This document shows, piece after piece, positions 60,994 through 64,000 of a stretch of 64,000 nt of DNA. Where the stretch lies: positions 1 through 64,000 of the forward strand of contig CAMBEL010000005.1 in the NCBI GenBank assembly GCA_945865605.1. Direction: 5' to 3'. A program made the position numbers and the translations under genes. Position 1 is the stretch's first letter; the number at the start of each line of letters is the position of its first letter. The notes beneath the pieces were generated by a model. That model saw nothing but the letters and a program-made list of their open reading frames with translations. It had not been told where the DNA came from and did no database searches. The DNA comes from Bifidobacterium breve. GTDB lineage: Bacteria; Actinomycetota; Acidimicrobiia; IMCC26256; JAENVU01.

Positions 60994-61018
60994 GGCGAGC
61001 ACGATATGTGTGCTCGCC
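60994..61018 (-). promoter_or_regulatory. Leader-RNA hairpin adjoining the leader-peptide stop (leuA)
   Basis: Minus strand GGCGAGCAC (61010-61018) pairs perfectly with GTGCTCGCC (60994-61002) around a seven-base loop. It starts one base after the TAG of the leader peptide. GAGG...GCAC on its 5' side could also pair with GTGCCCTC in the terminator loop, and AGAGG at the stop codon with CCTCT of the terminator stem, offering an alternative antiterminated fold. Confidence 0.65.
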
Positions 61019-61019
61019 T

Positions 61020-61061
61020 CTACCTAAGAAGTAGTCCGTTGATGCGCAGTCCTAAGGTCAT
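61020..61061 (-). CDS. leuL: leuA attenuator leader peptide
   Basis: A 13-codon ORF reading MTLGLRINGLLLR then TAG. Five of 13 codons are Leu, ending in three adjacent Leu codons (CTA CTT CTT). AGGAAG lies five bases before the ATG. The stop is followed by a 9-bp hairpin and then a U-run terminator upstream of leuA. This is the textbook layout of a leucine-sensing, ribosome-mediated attenuator: stalling on scarce Leu-tRNA would alter downstream folding and permit leuA transcription. The fold switch itself is inferred. Confidence 0.85.
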   Translation of the reverse strand: MTLGLRINGLLLR

Positions 61062-61071
61062 AAGTCTTCCT

Positions 61072-61100
61072 AGTCTGCCACGCCGCCGTGGCCCGGTCAA
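61072..61100 (-). promoter_or_regulatory. Putative promoter of the leuA leader
   Basis: On the minus strand TTGACC (61095-61100) and CAGACT (61072-61077) are spaced by 17 bases. The implied transcription start is about 4 bases upstream of the leader ATG, so the leader peptide would be near-leaderless. If so, the AGGAAG site would not be transcribed; a promoter further upstream is the alternative. Confidence 0.5.
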
Positions 61101-61142
61101 CGCGATTAAACACTCGGCGCCGAATCGCGCGAGGATGGTCAA

Positions 61143-61580
61143 GTGTTTAGATTCATGAAGCGGGGGGTAGTAGCCGGTCTTGTGGCTGGTGCCGCCTATG
61201 CGGCCTGGCGCTTCCTCGAGTCGAGGCGCCCAGACACTGGCGGGGTCGTCTTCGAGCCCGCACCATTTCCTTCTCCTCCGCGCCCCGTTCCGCGCCCCTC
61301 GCAAATCGACAAACCGCACGAGCCCGTCCACGCAGGACTGGAGTTCGAGGACGCGTCGACTACGAATGGAGCAGCACCAAACGAATCCACTCAGAGTGCC
61401 GCGGCATGGGTTGAACCCGTCAATGGTGTGTGCCCAACTTCGCACCCGGTTAAGGCGAAAGTCGCGAGCCGCATTTTCCACGTGCCGGGCGGCGCGAGTT
61501 TTGATCGCACGCAAGCAGATCGCTGTTATCTGAACGCCGACGCTGCCGAAGCCGATGGCTTGCGCGCCGCGAAGCGCTAG
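61143..61580 (+). CDS. Membrane-anchored protein with C-terminal 'sunset' domain
   Basis: 145 aa. Residues 5-24 (MKRGVVAGLVAGAAYAAWRF) are an N-terminal membrane anchor, and residues 35-90 are Pro/Glu-rich linker. Residues 94-145 carry a C-terminal domain (NGVCPTSHPVKAKVASRIFH, VPGGASFDRTQADRCYLNAD, AEADGLRAAKR) seen in actinobacterial 'sunset' proteins; two cysteines and a histidine could bind metal. The start is a GTG at 61143 with GAGG 8 bases upstream. An in-frame stretch after the TAG (61581-61637) encodes SEVELLKEIRDLLRGRDS. Confidence 0.8.
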   Translation: MFRFMKRGVVAGLVAGAAYAAWRFLESRRPDTGGVVFEPAPFPSPPRPVPRPSQIDKPHEPVHAGLEFEDASTTNGAAPNESTQSAAAWVEPVNGVCPTSHPVKAKVASRIFHVPGGASFDRTQADRCYLNADAAEADGLRAAKR

Positions 61581-61633
61581 AGCGAAGTGGAACTGCTCAA
61601 AGAAATTCGTGATCTCTTACGCGGGCGGGACTC

Positions 61634-63220
61634 TTAGCCGAGTTCGATTGCTTTTGCGTCAACGATTCCCGGTTCCGCTCTGATCTGGTCGATTACCTCG
61701 GCAGGGACGGGAATCTGTGTGGAAATAACCATCAAAGCTGCTGCCCCTTCGGCCGTCTTTCCCACATCCATGTCGTTCACGTTGACGCCAGAGGATCCAA
61801 GGATCGTGCCGACCCTTCCAATCATTCCAGGCACATCATCGTTGCGCACAACAAGCATGTGTGCTGACGGCGGCACATCGACAATATGGTCGTCAATCGC
61901 CACAATGCGCGGCGTAGCGCGCTTTCCATACAACGTTCCCGCGACTTGCGTCTCACGCCCATCACAAGTTCCTCGTATTTCAACAAGGTTCACATAGTCA
62001 CGTGCAGTTGCGAGCTTGCTCTCGCGCACCGTGAGGCCTCGCTCTTGAGCAAGTTGAGGCGCGTTCACGAAACTCACAGGTTCATCAACAACAGGTCCCA
62101 GCACACCCTTGAGCACTCCGAGCGTGAGCACTTTGCAGTCGTAGTCAGCGATCTGGCCTTCAAAGGCGACCTCAAGGGTCTCAGGAACTCCACCCGAGAG
62201 AGCGGTAAAGAGGCAACCCAGGCGTTCGACGAGAGGAAGGAACGGCTGCACTGTCGCGTTGGCTTCCGTTGCCGCGACGTTGACTGCGAACGGTACGAAC
62301 TCCCCATTGAGCGCGAGCACGACTTGCTCGGCGATCGTTTGGCCTGCCTTGTCTTGTGCTTCCGCGGTGGACGCGCCTAGGTGTGGGGTGACCACTACGC
62401 CAGCGAGAGCGAACAGCGGCGACCCTGTGGTCGGTTCCTTGGCGAACACATCGAGTGCAGCGCCAGCAACCTGGCCGGATGAAATCGCTGATGCGAGAGC
62501 GTCTTCGTCGATGATCCCGCCGCGGGCGGTGTTGATAATACGGATTCCAGGTTTCGCTTTCGCAAGAACTTCCGCGCTGATCAGGCCCGTCGTTTCTGGA
62601 GTCTTTGGCAGATGGATCGTCAAGAAATCGACCTGCGCGATGAGTTCTTCGATCGTGGAAACGAGTTCAACGCCGAGTTGTCTGGCGCGATCCGCGCTTA
62701 CATACGGGTCATAGGCGCGTAATCGCATCCCAAAAGCGAGGCATCGCTGGGCAACCAATACTCCGACGCGTCCAAGACCGACTACACCGAGCGTCTTCCC
62801 ATGCAGTTCGACACCCGCCCAGCGGGTTCGATTCCACACCCCGGCTTTTAAATCGGCATCGGCCTGGGGAATATTGCGCGCTTGAGCAAGCATCAGCGCG
62901 ATGGTTTGTTCCGCAGCGGACAACACATTCGATTGCGGAGCATTGACAACCATCACGCCTTGTTTTGTCGCGGCGGCTACATCGACATTGTCGAGCCCAA
63001 TCCCAGCGCGCCCGACAACCACAAGATCGCTCCCGGCAGCAAGAACCTCGGCCGTAACCTGCGTCGCGCTACGAATCACCAGAGCATGCACGCCTTTGAC
63101 TGCCACAAGAAGCTCGTCATGTCCTAGGCCAACCTGCACACTCACCTCGAGGCCCGCTGCGCGCATCGATGCGATGCCGCTGTCGGCTAACTCTTCGGTT
63201 ACAAGTACGCGATTGGTCAT
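61634..63220 (-). CDS. serA: D-3-phosphoglycerate dehydrogenase
   Basis: 528-aa long-form SerA that starts serine synthesis by oxidising 3-phosphoglycerate. Substrate and NAD domains include VVVGRAGIGLDNVDVAAATK, LGVVGLGRVGVLVAQRCLAF, INTARGGIIDEDALASA and VVTPHLGASTAEAQDKAGQT. C-terminally it has the allosteric substrate-binding domain (about 320-450) and an ACT domain (HMLVVRNDDVPGMIGRVGTI, about 455-528) for serine feedback. It lies 31 bases after the aspC stop, probably in one operon, and converges on the sunset-domain gene. Confidence 0.96.
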   Translation of the reverse strand: MTNRVLVTEELADSGIASMRAAGLEVSVQVGLGHDELLVAVKGVHALVIRSATQVTAEVLAAGSDLVVVGRAGIGLDNVDVAAATKQGVMVVNAPQSNVLSAAEQTIALMLAQARNIPQADADLKAGVWNRTRWAGVELHGKTLGVVGLGRVGVLVAQRCLAFGMRLRAYDPYVSADRARQLGVELVSTIEELIAQVDFLTIHLPKTPETTGLISAEVLAKAKPGIRIINTARGGIIDEDALASAISSGQVAGAALDVFAKEPTTGSPLFALAGVVVTPHLGASTAEAQDKAGQTIAEQVVLALNGEFVPFAVNVAATEANATVQPFLPLVERLGCLFTALSGGVPETLEVAFEGQIADYDCKVLTLGVLKGVLGPVVDEPVSFVNAPQLAQERGLTVRESKLATARDYVNLVEIRGTCDGRETQVAGTLYGKRATPRIVAIDDHIVDVPPSAHMLVVRNDDVPGMIGRVGTILGSSGVNVNDMDVGKTAEGAAALMVISTQIPVPAEVIDQIRAEPGIVDAKAIELG

Positions 63221-63251
63221 TGGCGCAAGGTTACGGCTTGGACATGAACCG

Positions 63252-64000
63252 TCATGCGAGAAAGTCCGCGATGCGCCTAACGCCTTCGTTTAGATCGTCG
63301 TCGCCAAGAGCAAAACTCAATCGGGCATAGCCCGGTGCACCGAATGCTTCTCCCGGAACCACAGCGACCTTTGCTTCGTCAAGGAGCACGTCCGCCAAGT
63401 CCATCGAAGTCTCAATACGGCGCCCTCCAAGTTCGCGGCCGAGCACACCTTCGAAGTTAGGGAAGCAATAAAAAGCACCCTGGGGCTTGTTGCACTCCAC
63501 ACCGGCAATATTGGACATCACCTTGTACATCGCTTCGCCGCGACGGGCGAACGCTGCTCGCATTTCACCAACGGCAACGAGGTCGCCCGAAACCGCAGCG
63601 AGTGCTGCGCGCTGCGCGACGTTCGAAACGTTCGACGTTACGTGTGACTGCATATTTGTTGAGGCAGCAACAACGTCGCCGGGACCGATGAGCCAACCGA
63701 CACGCCACCCTGTCATCGCGTACGTCTTCGCAACACCGTTGAGCACCAAGCAGGTTTCCGCCAACTCGGGAACAAGGGTCGGCATAGAACTGAAGACGTT
63801 GTCGCCAAACGTGAGGTGTTCATAAATCTCGTCGGTGACGACCCAGATCCCATGTTCTACAGCCCAGTTTCCGATTGCGGCGACTTCGTCTGGTGGGTAT
63901 ACCGCGCCAGTCGGGTTAGACGGCGAAACAAAGAGCAACACCTTGGTACGGTCGGTGCGCGCATCCTCCAACTGCTCAACGCTTACACGAAACCCCGATG
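63252..64000 (-). CDS. aspC: Aspartate aminotransferase (class I/II), 5'-truncated by window edge
   Basis: The C-terminal 249 or so residues of a PLP-dependent class I aminotransferase; the reading frame is open to the right edge and continues beyond it (the visible part begins near [17 protein letters not shown]). It contains [30 protein letters not shown], the PLP lysine in [19 protein letters not shown] and the C-terminal Arg region [13 protein letters not shown]. It most resembles thermophile/actinobacterial AspC (type Ib). It supplies aspartate and is co-oriented with serA. Confidence 0.92.
   Translation of the reverse strand, partial: SGFRVSVEQLEDARTDRTKVLLFVSPSNPTGAVYPPDEVAAIGNWAVEHGIWVVTDEIYEHLTFGDNVFSSMPTLVPELAETCLVLNGVAKTYAMTGWRVGWLIGPGDVVAASTNMQSHVTSNVSNVAQRAALAAVSGDLVAVGEMRAAFARRGEAMYKVMSNIAGVECNKPQGAFYCFPNFEGVLGRELGGRRIETSMDLADVLLDEAKVAVVPGEAFGAPGYARLSFALGDDDLNEGVRRIADFLA

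Noticed and set aside
1-64000. Integrated elements (IS, prophage, toxin-antitoxin, CRISPR-Cas, restriction-modification)
   Set aside because: No transposase, integrase, Cas, methylase or toxin-like gene was recognised anywhere; gene content is core metabolism and repair.

Overview
The window reads as a chromosomal segment of an actinobacterium, most likely an uncultured Acidimicrobiia (Ilumatobacter/Microthrix-like) lineage. This rests on gene content, not on a marker tree: mycothiol conjugate amidase, coenzyme F420 biosynthesis (cofC) together with several luciferase-like monooxygenases, an ImuA'/ImuB/DnaE2 mutasome with actinobacterial LexA boxes, a wax-ester synthase/DGAT, many acyl-CoA dehydrogenases, an Rv1264-like cyclase and a 'sunset'-domain protein. 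Coding density is very high, with many 1-4 base start/stop overlaps. I see no insertion sequence, prophage, CRISPR array or rRNA.

Layout. 0-3.3 kb: electron transfer flavoprotein (etfB, etfA running off the left edge) and an ABC-2 exporter pair. 3.3-15.9 kb: lipid and redox catabolism (acyl-CoA dehydrogenase, LLM monooxygenases, alpha/beta hydrolase, PAP2, DsbA-like protein, wax-ester synthase, quinone oxidoreductase, thiolase, ChbG/YdjC deacetylase). 15.9-19.6 kb (minus): acyl-CoA dehydrogenase, adenylate cyclase, Mca and an SCP2 sterol-carrier protein. 19.7-25.1 kb: VanW protein, CorA, P-type ATPase. 25.1-30.8 kb: SOS mutasome, with one LexA box before imuA'-imuB, a second before dnaE2 and a long hairpin between them. 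30.9-32.6 kb: Nfu-N-like protein, RNase HII, HAD phosphatase. 32.7-41.3 kb: Tat phosphoesterase, GH38 mannosidase, an unknown 379-aa protein, gpsA, plsC, cofC and a PIG-L deacetylase. 41.3-42.4 kb: a histone-H1-tail-like protein and the only long non-coding stretch. 42.4-49.4 kb (minus): leuB-ilvE-cimA-hypothetical-acyl-CoA dehydrogenase-gltX-tRNA-Gln-tRNA-Glu. 49.5-56 kb: YceI, greA, hyuA/hyuB and an antiporter with an unusual C-terminal domain. 56.2-64 kb: leuC-leuD, CPBP protease, leuA, sunset-domain protein, serA and aspC (running off the right edge).

The most striking signals are regulatory. Upstream of leuA lies a 13-codon leader ORF (MTLGLRINGLLLR, five Leu codons including CTA-CTT-CTT), followed by a 9-bp hairpin and an intrinsic terminator with a U-run. 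Upstream of leuB lies a second, similarly built leader with a 15-codon ORF (MFSFEPAATTTIVIS), a 9-bp hairpin abutting its stop codon, and a UUCG-loop terminator with a U-run. Both leaders start at TTGACC-type promoters placed so that the leader ORFs would be almost leaderless. They look like a matched pair of translation-coupled attenuators, one sensing Leu and the other Ile/Val/Thr. The leuB unit has no obvious internal break down to gltX and the tRNA-Gln/tRNA-Glu pair, so branched-chain attenuation may also reach glutamate charging.

Other points of note are a Na+/H+ antiporter whose regulatory tail resembles a degenerate GlnD HD domain, a probable non-heme iron oxygenase-like orphan, a stand-alone Fe-S RecB-type nuclease, and a 43-aa protein with an excellent ribosome-binding site behind leuA. 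Function calls come from motif recognition only; no database search was run.
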